Below, one piece after another: positions 6,934 through 15,928 of a DNA stretch of 42,477 bases (the stretch's first letter is position 1; each line of letters opens with the position of its first letter). This DNA is from Catenibacterium sp. co_0103 (lineage in GTDB: Bacteria > Bacillota_I > Bacilli_A > Erysipelotrichales > Coprobacillaceae), in the NCBI RefSeq assembly GCF_004168205.1, contig NZ_RCYB01000014.1:1-42477 (forward strand), read 5' to 3'. The position numbers and the translations under genes were made by a program. Under the pieces are notes generated by a model. It worked only from the letters and a program-made list of their open reading frames with translations, was not told the DNA's origin and searched no databases.

Positions 6934-9870
6934 ATGTATTTAAAACGAATTGAACTTCATGGTTTTAAATCCTTCGCGGATAAAAGTGTAGTTGAATTCA
7001 TGCCAGGTATTACTGGAATAGTAGGACCTAATGGATGTGGTAAATCAAATATTACTGATGCCATTCGCTGGGTACTAGGAGAAAAGTCTGCAAAGGCAAT
7101 GCGTGGAGAAACAATGACGGATGTCATTTTCTCTGGAAGTGAAGATCGTAAAGCACAGGGTGAAGCAGAAGTGACACTTGTCTTTAATAACGAAGATCAT
7201 TTTCTTGATTTTAATTCTAATGAAATAGAAATCACACGTCGTCTTTATCGTACAGGTGATTCTGAATTCTTATTAAATAGAGAACAGTGCCGTTTAAAGG
7301 ATATTACTGATTTGATTATGGATACAGGTCTTGGTAGAGATTCTTTATCTATTATTTCTCAGAATAATATCAATGAGTTTGTGAAAAGCAAACCAGAAGA
7401 TCGACGTGCGATGTTTGAAGAAGCAGCAGGTGTTGCAAAATATAAGAAACGTAAGATTGAAACAGTCAGAAAGCTTGAACGTACAACAGACAATTTAGAC
7501 CGTGTTCAGGATATCTGTAGTGAATTAGAACGACAGATAGGACCATTGAAAAGACAAAAAGAAAAGGCTGAAACATATTTAGAGTTCAAAGAAGAACTTC
7601 AGGAAGTAGAAGTTTCAGTGCTAGTAAAGGAAATCAGTACTCTTTCTGAAGAATTAAAGACTTTAAATAAAGAGTTAGAAGACCTAGAAAATGAACGTAT
7701 TACCAATGATGGTGCTGTTATTCTTGATGAAAAGCAGAGTGAAGAACTTGAAAAGAAGATGTATGCACTTGACCAGGAAGTCAATGAACTTCAGGAAAAG
7801 CTATTAGAGGCAATGAATGAAGTCAGCAGTCTTGAAACACAGAAGGTTGAAATTGATGCCAATCGTAAGCATATATTAGAAACAACAAGCCAGGAAGATA
7901 TAGAACAAAAGAAAGCAAGTATGAAGTCTATTCTTCAAGATGCGATTATAGATTATAACGATAGAGTGAAGCGTTATAATGATGTCAAGAAAGAAAAGAA
8001 TGATTTGGCACAGAAAGATTCTTTAAATAAGAAACAGCAGGCAAATCTTCGTTCGTTAATTGAAAAGAAGAATATTGACATTCATAATTCTCGTACTGAG
8101 AAGACAAGACTGACTGATATTATTGAGAATAAGAGTGGCTATAGCTATGGTGTACGTACTATTTTAGGTGCGAAGAATTCTTTATCTGGTATTTGTGGTA
8201 CTTTAGGTGATCTGATTGAAACAGAAGAAACCTATGAAACAGCACTTGCAACAGCGCTAGGTGGGGCAGTTCAATTTATTGTCACTCGTACAAATGATCA
8301 GGCAAAAGAAGCTATTTATTTCTTGAGAAAGAATAAGGCAGGACGTGCAACATTCCTACCTATTGATACAATGAAACCTAGATTATTAAGAGATGAAGCA
8401 AAGATGCTTGCTGAACAGTCTCTTGGATATTTAGGTGTAATGAGTGATTTTGTGACTTATGATAAGTCTATTAGTGATGTTATATTAAACCAGTTAGGTA
8501 ATACAATTGTAGCTGATCATCTAGATCATGCGACAGAAATCGCAAAGTCTATTTATCATCGCTATCGTGTTGTCACCCTTGAAGGAGATATCATCAATGT
8601 AGGTGGTTCTTTAACTGGTGGGGCAAATAAGCATACAAATAATTCAATGATGTCTAAAAGAGAATTAGAACGTGTGTCTCATACATTGGATCAACAAGAA
8701 AAAGATCTTAATAAGATGAAGTCCGATCTTCATACATTAGAAAATGAGGGAAGAGAAATTGGACAGCTCTTTATGCAGAAACAGATGTCTCTCGCAAAAC
8801 TTGAACTTGTTGTCACAAATAAGAAGAATGAATATGAAGTTGCTAAGGCTGATTATGAAAACTTGACACACCAGAGTGTCGAACTTGATGAAGTCATCAA
8901 AGGCACTCAAAACAATGAATTACTCGATCGTTTAAATGATGCAAAAAGACGTCGTGATGAATTAAAAGAAACAATTCAGGCAAAACGTACAATCCGTATG
9001 GGTTATGTGAATGAAAACGAAGAAGTCTCTCGTCGTTTACGTGAACATCGTGCTGCTTTAAAAGATGTAGAAAGTCAGAGTACGGATAAGAAGGTCGCAA
9101 AGTCTCGTTTAGAAACAGAAATTCAGAACTACTTATTAAGACTTAATGATGCATATGCAATGACTTTTGAACATGCGCAGGAAAAAGCCGATATGTCTAT
9201 TGATATCGATAAGGCTAAGGATAAAGTACGTGATTTAAGACAGCGTATAGCGTCACTAGGACATGTCAATGTAGAATCAATTGAACAATACAATGATGTA
9301 AGTACACGTTATGAAACACTAAGTACACAGCGTTCACAATTATTAGAAGCACAGGATAGCTTATTAAAAGCTATTAAAGATATGGATGCTATTATGGTTG
9401 AGAAGTTCAGCGCTTCATTTGAAGCAATCAATAAGGCGTTCAACGATGTATTCCGTTATTTATTTGGCGGAGGACATGCTTCACTTAAATATACTGATCC
9501 AGATAATATTCTAGAAACAGGTATTGATATTGAAGCACAGCCACCTGGAAAGGCTGCTAAGCTGCATTCTTTCTCAGGAGGAGAAAATGCACTAATCGCA
9601 TTAAGCTGTTTATTTGCGATGATCAGCGTAAAGCCATCTCCTTTATGTATTCTCGATGAAGTAGAAGCGGCACTTGATATTGCGAATGTAGAGCGTTTTG
9701 CGAAGTATTTGCGTAGTTTCTCAGATCAGACACAATTTATTGTCGTTACACATCGTGAAGGAACTATGGCTGAATGTGACCTATTATACGGGGCTACAAT
9801 GCAGGAAAAAGGTGTCACTAAGCTTGTCAGTGTTAAGCTTAAGGATGCCACTGAATATGCAAGCAGTTAG
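6934..9870 (+). CDS. smc: Chromosome partition protein Smc (short form)
   Basis: ATPase of the Smc-ScpAB condensin that compacts and separates chromosomes. The N-terminal head has a Walker A site GPNGCGKSN at residues 31-39 and the Q-loop region near 142. Coiled coil runs from about 170 to 400. The hinge spans about 403-563, ending in the GGSLTGG motif. The second coil follows, then the C-terminal head with signature FSGGEN and Walker B ILDEVEAALD. At 978 residues it is about 200 shorter than B. subtilis Smc (about 1186). Both arms look shortened by a similar amount, while heads and hinge are complete. The signature reads SGGEN rather than the common SGGER. The gene starts 11 nt after xpt and ends 11 nt before ftsY. 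The rnc gene, a frequent upstream neighbour of smc in Firmicutes, is absent. Confidence 0.96.
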   Translation: MYLKRIELHGFKSFADKSVVEFMPGITGIVGPNGCGKSNITDAIRWVLGEKSAKAMRGETMTDVIFSGSEDRKAQGEAEVTLVFNNEDHFLDFNSNEIEITRRLYRTGDSEFLLNREQCRLKDITDLIMDTGLGRDSLSIISQNNINEFVKSKPEDRRAMFEEAAGVAKYKKRKIETVRKLERTTDNLDRVQDICSELERQIGPLKRQKEKAETYLEFKEELQEVEVSVLVKEISTLSEELKTLNKELEDLENERITNDGAVILDEKQSEELEKKMYALDQEVNELQEKLLEAMNEVSSLETQKVEIDANRKHILETTSQEDIEQKKASMKSILQDAIIDYNDRVKRYNDVKKEKNDLAQKDSLNKKQQANLRSLIEKKNIDIHNSRTEKTRLTDIIENKSGYSYGVRTILGAKNSLSGICGTLGDLIETEETYETALATALGGAVQFIVTRTNDQAKEAIYFLRKNKAGRATFLPIDTMKPRLLRDEAKMLAEQSLGYLGVMSDFVTYDKSISDVILNQLGNTIVADHLDHATEIAKSIYHRYRVVTLEGDIINVGGSLTGGANKHTNNSMMSKRELERVSHTLDQQEKDLNKMKSDLHTLENEGREIGQLFMQKQMSLAKLELVVTNKKNEYEVAKADYENLTHQSVELDEVIKGTQNNELLDRLNDAKRRRDELKETIQAKRTIRMGYVNENEEVSRRLREHRAALKDVESQSTDKKVAKSRLETEIQNYLLRLNDAYAMTFEHAQEKADMSIDIDKAKDKVRDLRQRIASLGHVNVESIEQYNDVSTRYETLSTQRSQLLEAQDSLLKAIKDMDAIMVEKFSASFEAINKAFNDVFRYLFGGGHASLKYTDPDNILETGIDIEAQPPGKAAKLHSFSGGENALIALSCLFAMISVKPSPLCILDEVEAALDIANVERFAKYLRSFSDQTQFIVVTHREGTMAECDLLYGATMQEKGVTKLVSVKLKDATEYASS

Positions 9871-9881
9871 GAGGATGCATT

Positions 9882-10862
9882 ATGGGATTTTTTCAAAAGA
9901 TTAAAGAAACATTTGTAGGTAAGTCTACAAAACAGAATGAGAAGTATGTTGCTGGTCTTGATAAATCATCTGCTTCTTTCTCATCTAAAATTAATGCGTT
10001 AGCCGCAAGATATCGTGAAATCAACGATGAATATTTTGATGAGTTAGAAAATATCCTGATCATGAGTGATGTTGGTGTCAACATGGTTATGAAGATTGTA
10101 GATGAAATCAAGAAGGAAGTACGTCTTGAAAATATCAAGGATCCTCATGCGATTAATGATATTATCGTTGATAAGATGTTTGTCATCTATGCCAATGATT
10201 CATATATGACAACTAAGATCAACTATGCAGAAAATGACTTAACAGTCATCTTGATGGTTGGTGTCAATGGTGCAGGGAAAACAACTACTATCGCTAAGCT
10301 TGCCAATAAGATTATGCATGAAGAAGGCAAGAAGGTTATGGTGGCTGCCGGTGATACATTTAGAGCTGGTGCTATAGAACAGCTTGCTGAATGGGCAAAC
10401 CGTTTAAATATTCCTTGTGTTAAGGGAAAAGAAGGAGGAGATCCTTCTTCTGTTATCTTTGATGCATTAGAACAGGCAAAAGCAGGCGGTTATGATGTAC
10501 TCATCTGTGATACAGCAGGACGTTTACAGAATAAAGTAAACTTAATGAAAGAACTTGAAAAGATGAATCGTATCATCAAGAGAGTTGTACCAGAAGGACC
10601 TCAGGAAACATTACTTGTAGTAGATGCAACAACAGGTCAGAATGGTATTTCACAGGCTGTAGAATTCTCTAAGATTACAGATATTACAGGTATCGTCCTT
10701 ACTAAGATGGATGGTACTGCCAAGGGTGGTATTATTCTTTCTATTAAGGATATGTTGAATATCCCTGTTAAGTTTATTGGTCTAGGTGAAAAGATTGATG
10801 ACTTACAGGAATTTGATCTTGAACAGTATATTTATGGTTTGTGTAATGATCTAATGGAGTAA
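9882..10862 (+). CDS. ftsY: Signal recognition particle receptor FtsY
   Basis: SRP receptor GTPase that docks Ffh-ribosome complexes at the membrane for co-translational insertion. The 326-residue protein has the NG core. The N domain covers about residues 30-110, then the P-loop GVNGAGKT at 127-134, DTFRAGA at 158-164, DTAGRL at 210-215, TKMD at 274-277, and the closing GLGEKIDDLQEFD motif. The acidic A domain of E. coli is essentially missing, as in B. subtilis (329 residues), leaving a short basic N-terminus. AGGAGG precedes the ATG. It lies in the smc-ftsY-ylxM-ffh cluster, keeping the receptor beside its partner Ffh. Confidence 0.97.
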   Translation: MGFFQKIKETFVGKSTKQNEKYVAGLDKSSASFSSKINALAARYREINDEYFDELENILIMSDVGVNMVMKIVDEIKKEVRLENIKDPHAINDIIVDKMFVIYANDSYMTTKINYAENDLTVILMVGVNGAGKTTTIAKLANKIMHEEGKKVMVAAGDTFRAGAIEQLAEWANRLNIPCVKGKEGGDPSSVIFDALEQAKAGGYDVLICDTAGRLQNKVNLMKELEKMNRIIKRVVPEGPQETLLVVDATTGQNGISQAVEFSKITDITGIVLTKMDGTAKGGIILSIKDMLNIPVKFIGLGEKIDDLQEFDLEQYIYGLCNDLME

Positions 10863-10863
10863 G

Positions 10864-11196
10864 ATGATGGATGAAGAGTTAAAAAAGAAAGAACAAGTCA
10901 TCCTCTTGATGGATTGTTATAGAGAATTGTTGACAGACAAACAGAAACAGTATCTTTCTCTCTACTATGAGGAAGATCTGTCTCTATCAGAAATAGCTGA
11001 AGACTTAAGTGTTTCTAAAAATGCTGTTTTTGATAATATTAAGCGTTCTGTGATGAGTTTAGAGAAGTATGAATCTAAATTACATATTCTTGAAAATCAT
11101 CGTAAGAGACTTAATTTAATTAATAAGATTGAAGAAGAAAAGAATAAGAAGCATGAAGATATTGATGAATATCTTGAAATGCTGAAGAATATCTAG
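10864..11196 (+). CDS. ylxM: YlxM/p13-like helix-turn-helix protein (UPF0122)
   Basis: A 110-residue protein with a sigma-70 region-4-like helix-turn-helix: LSLSEIAEDLSVSKNAVFDNIKRS covers about residues 40-63, quoted here in parts as LSEIAEDLSVSKNAVF and the following helix. The C-terminal half is highly charged and probably helical. YlxM homologs sit between ftsY and ffh in Firmicutes and have been reported to affect SRP GTPase activity in streptococci. It begins 1 nt after the ftsY stop. The second ATG at 10867 is better spaced from GGAG (10856-10859) and may be the true start, removing one residue. Confidence 0.88.
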   Translation: MMDEELKKKEQVILLMDCYRELLTDKQKQYLSLYYEEDLSLSEIAEDLSVSKNAVFDNIKRSVMSLEKYESKLHILENHRKRLNLINKIEEEKNKKHEDIDEYLEMLKNI

Positions 11197-11206
11197 GGAG
11201 GTAATT

Positions 11207-12598
11207 ATGGCTTTTGAATCTTTATCAGATAGACTCCAAGAGACATTAAAAAAGGTAACAGGACAAGCGACTCTTACTGAAGCAAACATGGAGGAGATGC
11301 TTCGTGAAATCCGTTTGGCTTTACTTGAAGCCGATGTTAACTACCAGGTAGTTAAAGAGTTTATTGCAAATACAAAAGAAAAAGCAATCGGTCAGAACGT
11401 TATTGGTTCATTAAAACCAGGACAGGTTCTTGTTAAGATTGTTCATGATGAATTAGTATCATTACTTGGTACAGAAATGGTGACTGTAGACTACTCTAAA
11501 GATCCTACAATCATCATGATGGTTGGTTTACAGGGTTCAGGTAAAACTACAACTGCTGGTAAGATTGCTAAATTAATCACTGAAAAACAAGGTAAGAAGC
11601 CTTTATTGGTTGCTGGCGATATTTATCGTCCTGCTGCCATTGATCAGTTAAAGACATTAGGGGCACAACTTAATATTCCAGTATTCTCTAAAGGCACTGA
11701 TACACCTGTAGAAACAATCGTTACTGAAGCTTTAGCTAAAGCGCGTGATGATCACAACGATGTAGTGATCATCGATACTGCTGGTCGTTTACAGATTGAT
11801 GAAAAGTTGATGCAGGAGCTTGCAAACGTTAAAGAAATTGCCCATCCTGATGAAATCCTTTTAGTTGTTGACTCATTAGCTGGTCAGGAAATCGTTAATG
11901 TTGCTTCAACATTCAATGATAGACTAGGAATCACTGGTGCAGTTTTAACTAAGTTAGATGGTGACGCACGTGGTGGGGGTGCCCTCTCTATTAGACATGT
12001 CACTCATGTCCCTATTAAATATATCGGTACAGGTGAAAAATTAGACGAAATCGATTATTTCTATCCTGACCGTATGGCAGATCGTATCCTTGGTATGGGG
12101 GATGTTGTTTCCCTTGTAGAAAAGGTACAGGATGTTTATGATGAAAAAGAAAGTATGAAAGCTTTCAATAAGATGAAAGCCGGTACTTTTGGTTTAGATG
12201 ATATGCTTGATCAGATGAAGAAACTTCAAAAGATGGGTCCTTTATCTGGTTTGTTAAAGATGATTCCAGGAATGCCTAAGATTCCTAATTTAAATGATGA
12301 TGATGCCGCTGCTAAGATGAAGATGACTGAATCAATCATTTATTCTATGACTAAAGCAGAACGTGCAAATCCGGATATGATTAATTCATCACGTAAAGAA
12401 AGAATTGCCAAGGGTTGTGGTCAGCCTGTGACTGAAGTGAATAAGCTATTAAAACAGTTTGAACAGTCACGTAAGGTCATGAAGCAGTTAGGTAACATTG
12501 ATCCCACAACTGGTATGCCAACACAAAGACCAATGAAGACTCAGCAGCAGTTCAATCCTTATCGTAAAAAGACAAGACATAAGAAAAAGAAGAAATAA
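11207..12598 (+). CDS. ffh: Signal recognition particle protein Ffh
   Basis: GTPase subunit of SRP that binds 4.5S/scRNA and signal sequences emerging from the ribosome. The 463-residue protein has an N domain (about 1-90), a G domain with P-loop GLQGSGKT at 107-114, DTAGRL and TKLDGDARGG, and a methionine-rich M domain from about residue 300 to the end. The M domain includes the finger-loop region MGPLSGLLKMIPGM and the RNA-binding segment around SSRKERIAKGCG. The tail is strongly basic (KKKTRHKKKKK). It is the last gene of the SRP cluster and ends in a strong terminator that overlaps its stop codon. Confidence 0.97.
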   Translation: MAFESLSDRLQETLKKVTGQATLTEANMEEMLREIRLALLEADVNYQVVKEFIANTKEKAIGQNVIGSLKPGQVLVKIVHDELVSLLGTEMVTVDYSKDPTIIMMVGLQGSGKTTTAGKIAKLITEKQGKKPLLVAGDIYRPAAIDQLKTLGAQLNIPVFSKGTDTPVETIVTEALAKARDDHNDVVIIDTAGRLQIDEKLMQELANVKEIAHPDEILLVVDSLAGQEIVNVASTFNDRLGITGAVLTKLDGDARGGGALSIRHVTHVPIKYIGTGEKLDEIDYFYPDRMADRILGMGDVVSLVEKVQDVYDEKESMKAFNKMKAGTFGLDDMLDQMKKLQKMGPLSGLLKMIPGMPKIPNLNDDDAAAKMKMTESIIYSMTKAERANPDMINSSRKERIAKGCGQPVTEVNKLLKQFEQSRKVMKQLGNIDPTTGMPTQRPMKTQQQFNPYRKKTRHKKKKK

Positions 12599-12618
12599 AA
12601 CCTCCTCGGAGGTTTTTT
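12597..12618 (+). terminator. ffh terminator
   Basis: AAAACCTC (12597-12604) pairs with GAGGTTTT (12609-12616) around CTCG, followed by more T. The left arm begins inside the stop codon of ffh. Confidence 0.88.
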
Positions 12619-12696
12619 CTTTAGAATTATTTAAGAATTTCATCACGAATCTTTTTATTTTTAGTCACTATACTTATAAGCGAAGGAGGGATACAT

Positions 12697-12780
12697 ATGT
12701 TTGAAACATTTATGTTCACATTATTATTTCCTGTTATTATGATCAGTATTATCGCTTATTTAAGTACATTGACTCGCTGA
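12697..12780 (+). CDS. Small membrane peptide (27 residues) upstream of a two-component system
   Basis: Too short for normal ORF calling, but well supported. AAGGAGGG (12683-12690) sits 6 nt before the ATG. The product is MFETFMFTLLFPVIMI followed by SIIAYLSTLTR. About 20 central residues are hydrophobic and form a single membrane helix, with one acidic residue near the N-terminus and one arginine at the C-terminus, which fits an N-out/C-in helix. It ends 24 nt before the regulator of system 2, with no terminator between, so the three genes probably form one operon. I do not recognise a family. A role as modulator or subunit of the neighbouring sensor is inference from position and size only. 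Confidence 0.6.
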   Translation: MFETFMFTLLFPVIMISIIAYLSTLTR

Positions 12781-12804
12781 TTATGAAGAAGGGGAGTTAA
12801 GTTA

Positions 12805-13509
12805 ATGAAACATACAATATTACTTGTAGAAGACGAGTTAGGTATTAGAGAAACAGTTAAGATTTTTTTAAAGAGTCAGAATTATGAAGTCATTGAAGCG
12901 GAGAATGGAAAAGAAGGGCTTATTGCACTTCAAAACAATGATATTCATTTAGCTATTGTAGATATTATGATGCCTGTTATGGATGGGCTGACTATGACAA
13001 TGAAACTTCGTGAAGTATCAGATATTCCTGTGATCTTCTTGACAGCGAAAACAGAAGATATTGATAAGATTACAGGACTTAATCTAGGGGCAGATGATTA
13101 TATCACTAAACCTTTTGAACCTATGGAACTTATTGCAAGAGTGAATTCTAATTTAAGACGCTATGAACAAATCTTAAATTTAAAGGGAAGTACACAGACA
13201 CCAAGTAATCAGCTTATTGTAGGAGGTTTAGTATTAGACCAGGCAACTAAAGAAGTCTTTGTGAATGGTCGTTCAGTAAGACTCACTAAGAAAGAATTCC
13301 AGATATTAGAACTACTAATGAGTTATCCTGGTAAGGTGTATTCTGCAGAAGAAATCTATGAATCTATCTGGGAAGAAACAGCCATTAATACAGAAACAAT
13401 CATGGTTCATGTAAGAAGGCTTAGAGAAAAGATTGAAGCCAATCCTAAACATCCTGAGTATTTGAAGGCTGTCTGGGGTGTTGGCTATAAAATAGAAAAG
13501 ATGGAGTGA
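12805..13509 (+). CDS. OmpR/PhoB-type response regulator (system 2)
   Basis: A 234-residue response regulator. The receiver domain has E9/D10, the phospho-acceptor D53 in IVDIMMPV, T80 and K102 in TKPF. The winged-helix domain from about residue 135 ends in AVWGVGYKIEK. The stop is directly followed by the kinase gene; GGAG at 13503-13506 lies within its 3' end and serves the kinase start. Together with the 27-residue peptide and the kinase it sits between ffh and rpsP, normally adjacent or near-adjacent genes. I do not recognise a named ortholog and the regulon is unknown. Confidence 0.92.
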   Translation: MKHTILLVEDELGIRETVKIFLKSQNYEVIEAENGKEGLIALQNNDIHLAIVDIMMPVMDGLTMTMKLREVSDIPVIFLTAKTEDIDKITGLNLGADDYITKPFEPMELIARVNSNLRRYEQILNLKGSTQTPSNQLIVGGLVLDQATKEVFVNGRSVRLTKKEFQILELLMSYPGKVYSAEEIYESIWEETAINTETIMVHVRRLREKIEANPKHPEYLKAVWGVGYKIEKME

Positions 13510-13514
13510 TGACA

Positions 13515-15572
13515 ATGAAGAAAAGACGTATATTTATTATTGGCTTAATTGTCTTATTATTGGCTTGTCCGAGCTGTATGATTTATATCACAGTCAAACA
13601 GCAGGATGGTTATAAGAAAAGAGTCGCAGACAATACGAATGAATATATGCTGCAGTTTCTTACAATGGCAGTTGAATCAAAAACAGATCCTGATTATAAG
13701 CCTTTAAATTTTAATGGGCTAGATGAAAAATCACAAGAAGCAGCTACTGCGACGATGAATGAAATATTCAAAACTGTTTTAGATATGGAACAGGATGATG
13801 ATGGATTTCACTATGAAGCATATAATGAAAAGACAAGACAGTATTATAAGAATCAGAAATCTTATTATCCTGTCGCCTATGAAGAATTTTTTAAATCTAG
13901 TGCGCGTTCGAAATATTTTTACACGGATACTGTAGCTCTTTTTGATGAAAGTGATATTATTAGTAACCTTGATGCAGGATATAAGCTCGAAGAAGGAAAA
14001 GATGGAAAAAGATCTTTACTTAAAGTATATAATACGTATGTAGATTTAAATCAGGTAAGTATTAATTTACCTAAAGATATAGAAATGACTTATTATTGTA
14101 CAATGTATGAATCGCCTATGACATATATTGAACGTAATTTTGTGGATGAATATGATATTGCAGTCCTTTCAGGAGTTGCTCTTCTTCTGGGTTTAGTTAT
14201 CTTTATATATATTTTAATGAATTCATTAGATGTAGAAGAAGTTATTAATCCATATCGCACAATTAAACAATGGAAGCTATTAACTGTTATTATCATTATT
14301 GGATTAACTAGTTTTATTTTTATAGGGGCATCAGGAGTAACAGGTGCTCTTGTGATGATGGGAGAACTTCAAGGTGCCCTTGCAAGACATAATATAGCTT
14401 ATGCTACATCTATCAGTTATGGCCTCTATTTCTTCTGTATGCTCATTTTCTATTTCTTGTTCTCAATGTTATGCTTTACTGTGAAGTATATGCTTATGAA
14501 TGGAATGGACTATTTTAGAAACAATACATGCATTTATGCCCTTTATGCAAAAACAAAGGAACTAGGTAATAGAGTGACTGAATTTGATTTGAAGGATAAT
14601 ATCAATCAGGATATCTTGAAATTTACTATCTGTAATGCATTGCTCGTTATTATTTTATATGTCATTTCACCTAGTAAGACAATCTTTGCGATTATCTATG
14701 TAATGATCTCTTTCTTATATATAAGAAAGCAGTCACTGAAGGTAAAGAATGATTATGAAAATATGCTTAACTTTACAGAACAGCTTTCTCATGGTCACTT
14801 TGATACAGAAATAGAAGATGATCTAGGTATTTTCAACAGTATGCGTAATCGCTTAAATAACCTGAAAACTGGTTTTGAAGCAGCTGTAAAGGAAGAAACA
14901 AAATCACAGAATATGAAGACAGAACTTATTACCAATGTCTCTCATGATTTAAAAACACCTCTTACATGTATTAAGAACTATGTTATTTTACTTAAGAATA
15001 CACAAGCTGATGAAGCAACAAGAACTGAATATTTAAACCAGTTAGAAAAATATACAAATAGACTTTCCAATCTCATTCAGGATCTCTTTGATGTTTCTAA
15101 AGCCTCTAGTGGTAATATTGACCTTCATCCTATTGATTTAAGATTACAAGCGTTAGTTGATCAGTCCTTAGCTGAATGTATTGAAGTATTAGAATCTAAA
15201 GATATCCAGGTCATTAAGAATGTCGAAGATGTTGTTGTACACTTAGATGGAGATAAGACATATCGTGTCTTTGAAAACCTATTAACTAATATTGGTAAGT
15301 ATGCCATGCCACATAGTCGAGCTTATATTGATATTCATGAGGAAGAAGACTATGTTTCAGTCATATTCAAGAATATGAGTGAAGTAGAAATGAACTTCTC
15401 TAGTGAAGAAATCCAGGAACGTTTTGTACGTGGAGATAAATCCCGTCATGAAACAGGCAGCGGTCTAGGACTCGCGATTGCGAAAAGCTTTGTCGTTGCT
15501 CAGGGTGGTACATTTGATATAGAAATAGATGGTGATCTCTTTAAAGTCATCATGACATTTAAAAAAAGTTAA
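13515..15572 (+). CDS. Multi-pass sensor histidine kinase (system 2)
   Basis: A 685-residue kinase, partner of the regulator just upstream. An N-terminal helix (about 6-26) is followed by an extracytoplasmic domain (about 27-213) and further hydrophobic segments near 215-236, 254-280, 300-324 and 370-403. HisKA carries H477 in SHDLKTP. The HATPase has the N box NLLTNIGKYA and G2 box GSGLGLAIAK, but the usual G1 motif DxGxG is replaced by FKNMSEVEM, a deviation I associate with this multi-pass subgroup. The start at 13515 is chosen because GGAG (13503-13506) is 8 nt upstream; starts at 13506 or 13509 overlap the regulator stop and are too close to the binding site. The stop touches an inverted repeat that overlaps the rpsP promoter. 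Confidence 0.9.
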   Translation: MKKRRIFIIGLIVLLLACPSCMIYITVKQQDGYKKRVADNTNEYMLQFLTMAVESKTDPDYKPLNFNGLDEKSQEAATATMNEIFKTVLDMEQDDDGFHYEAYNEKTRQYYKNQKSYYPVAYEEFFKSSARSKYFYTDTVALFDESDIISNLDAGYKLEEGKDGKRSLLKVYNTYVDLNQVSINLPKDIEMTYYCTMYESPMTYIERNFVDEYDIAVLSGVALLLGLVIFIYILMNSLDVEEVINPYRTIKQWKLLTVIIIIGLTSFIFIGASGVTGALVMMGELQGALARHNIAYATSISYGLYFFCMLIFYFLFSMLCFTVKYMLMNGMDYFRNNTCIYALYAKTKELGNRVTEFDLKDNINQDILKFTICNALLVIILYVISPSKTIFAIIYVMISFLYIRKQSLKVKNDYENMLNFTEQLSHGHFDTEIEDDLGIFNSMRNRLNNLKTGFEAAVKEETKSQNMKTELITNVSHDLKTPLTCIKNYVILLKNTQADEATRTEYLNQLEKYTNRLSNLIQDLFDVSKASSGNIDLHPIDLRLQALVDQSLAECIEVLESKDIQVIKNVEDVVVHLDGDKTYRVFENLLTNIGKYAMPHSRAYIDIHEEEDYVSVIFKNMSEVEMNFSSEEIQERFVRGDKSRHETGSGLGLAIAKSFVVAQGGTFDIEIDGDLFKVIMTFKKS

Positions 15573-15573
15573 A

Positions 15574-15597
15574 GTGTCAAGTAAAAATACTTGACAC
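15574..15597 (+). repeat. Perfect inverted repeat overlapping the rpsP -35 box
   Basis: GTGTCAAGTA (15574-15583) and TACTTGACAC (15588-15597) are perfect 10-bp arms around AAAA. The right arm contains the -35 hexamer TTGACA of the rpsP promoter. No T-run follows, so it is a poor terminator. It could be an operator, or a weak terminator for the kinase gene. Confidence 0.7.
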
Positions 15598-15618
15598 CTA
15601 ATTTGAATATGGTATTAT
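15591..15618 (+). promoter_or_regulatory. rpsP operon promoter
   Basis: TTGACA (15591-15596) and TATTAT (15613-15618) are spaced 16 nt apart, and TGG gives an extended -10. The start is expected near 15625, with GGAGG at 15641-15645. Confidence 0.8.
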
Positions 15619-15653
15619 AAGTAAGCAAATTAAATTGATCGGAGGAAAATACA

Positions 15654-15926
15654 ATGGCAGTTAAATTAAGATTAAAGAGAATGGGTGCTAAGAAGTCACC
15701 ATTTTATAGAATTGTTGCAGCTGATTCAAGAATGCCAAGAGATGGTCGTTTCATTGAACAGTTAGGAACTTATGATCCAAGACAGAATCCAGCTAAGGTT
15801 TCTTTAAAGAAAGAAGAAATCTTAAAGTGGTTAGGTAACGGTGCTCAGCCTTCTGACACAGTTAAGAACATCCTTTCTAAAGAAGGCGTAATCAAAGAAT
15901 TTGCTGAATCTAAGAAGGCTAAATAA
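15654..15926 (+). CDS. rpsP: 30S ribosomal protein S16
   Basis: Small-subunit assembly protein. The 90-residue length is typical. The N-terminus [21 protein letters not shown] and the following [20 protein letters not shown], quoted in parts, are the S16 hallmark; in short form, the runs [17 protein letters not shown] and [13 protein letters not shown] are seen. GGAGG lies 8 nt upstream of the ATG. It leads the operon rpsP-khpA and has its own strong promoter. Confidence 0.98.
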   Translation: MAVKLRLKRMGAKKSPFYRIVAADSRMPRDGRFIEQLGTYDPRQNPAKVSLKKEEILKWLGNGAQPSDTVKNILSKEGVIKEFAESKKAK

Positions 15927-15928
15927 TT

